Positions 5,332-5,427 of a DNA stretch of 5,427 bases are shown here, piece by piece. Under the pieces are notes generated by a model, which saw only the letters and a program-made list of their open reading frames with translations, was not told where the DNA came from and searched no databases. The first letter of the stretch is position 1. Each line of letters starts with the position of its first letter. The DNA is from Bordetella parapertussis (GTDB lineage: Bacteria; Pseudomonadota; Gammaproteobacteria; Burkholderiales; Burkholderiaceae_B). The position numbers were made by a program, and so were the translations under genes. The stretch covers positions 1 to 5,427 of the forward strand of contig CAMCYB010000075.1 in NCBI GenBank assembly GCA_945883615.1. Reading direction: 5' to 3'.

Positions 5332-5427
5332 TTAAGCAGCAACAACTTCAGGTTGCCAGCGATGTGGCAATAGTTCTTCGATCTGACTGGCTTTCTGCGT
5401 GGGCAGTCGAGTCAGTACATCTTTGAT
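5332..5427 (-). CDS. IS66-family transposase TnpC, C-terminal fragment
   Basis: The leftward frame is open from the window edge at 5427 to TAA at 5334-5332 and gives the last 31 residues of a protein. It includes VLTRLPTQ, then IEELLPHRWQP near the end. This is the short conserved tail of IS66 DDE transposases, where a D-V-L-x-R-L-P stretch is followed by a segment ending in LLPHxWxP. The rest of the enzyme, including the catalytic triad, lies beyond the right edge, so intactness is unknown. The stop lies 50 bases inside the element end, as usual when tnpC is the last gene of an IS66 element. The tail motif and the adjoining GTAAGCG terminus support each other. Confidence 0.83.
   Translation of the reverse strand: MKDVLTRLPTQKASQIEELLPHRWQPEVVAA

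Larger units (their letters stand above)
5282..5427 (-). mobile_element. IS66-family insertion sequence, tnpC-proximal end (partial)
   Basis: This is the terminal 146 bases of an IS66-type element continuing past the right edge. The outer end begins GTAAGCGTCC at 5282, the start typical of IS66 terminal repeats, followed after about 50 bases by the stop codon of a leftward frame with an IS66 transposase C-terminus. IS66 elements duplicate 8 bp on insertion, so ATATTAAA (5274-5281) is the predicted duplication, to be matched beyond the far end. The tnpA and tnpB genes would lie outside the window. Confidence 0.82.

Noticed and set aside
1..5427. Composite transposon carrying the metY operon
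   Set aside because: The bracketing elements belong to different families (IS5 and IS66) and cannot act as a matched pair, so joint transposition is not supported.

Overview
The window reads as a short chromosomal segment of a Gram-negative proteobacterium of moderate GC. Beta- or gammaproteobacteria are the likeliest fit, because it carries a glycosyltransferase family 9 (heptosyltransferase-type) gene, a YrbG-like calcium/cation antiporter, and IS5- and IS66-family elements. This placement is inference from family content; no rRNA or marker gene is present.

Layout. Positions 1-143 are the end of an IS5-family insertion sequence: the first 19 codons of its leftward transposase, a strong hairpin, a terminal inverted repeat ending at 143, and a probable 4-bp target duplication CTAG at 144-147. 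After about 150 bases of leader comes a tight rightward gene set. It holds a dicarboxylate/amino acid:cation symporter (303-1574, possible longer start at 273), an O-acetylhomoserine sulfhydrylase metY (1587-2870, TTG start, 12 bases after the symporter stop), and a GT9-type glycosyltransferase (2871-3923, its ATG directly abutting the metY stop codon). The spacing suggests one transcript. A convergent intergenic region follows, with six in-phase degenerate copies of a 14-bp unit (3930-4013) and a small hairpin at the stop codon of the leftward gene. That gene (4080-5162) encodes a calcium/cation antiporter with both alpha-repeats and an extra C-terminal membrane segment. Its upstream region (5163-5281) holds two 11-bp direct repeats. 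The window ends inside an IS66-family element: the terminal repeat begins at 5282 and the last 31 codons of the leftward TnpC transposase occupy 5332-5427.

How the genes may work together. The symporter probably imports an acidic C4/C5 compound driven by cations. MetY makes homocysteine from O-acetylhomoserine and sulfide for methionine synthesis. The GT9 protein probably adds a sugar to a cell-surface glycan. No shared pathway is obvious, so the grouping looks like a mixed-function operon. The antiporter is a separate, convergent ion-homeostasis gene.

I do not see a new defence, mobile or regulatory system. The points that most reward a second look are the precisely definable IS5 and IS66 boundaries with predicted target duplications, the outward-facing terminator built into the IS5 end, the 14-bp tandem array between convergent genes, and substitutions at conserved positions in the symporter and the glycosyltransferase.
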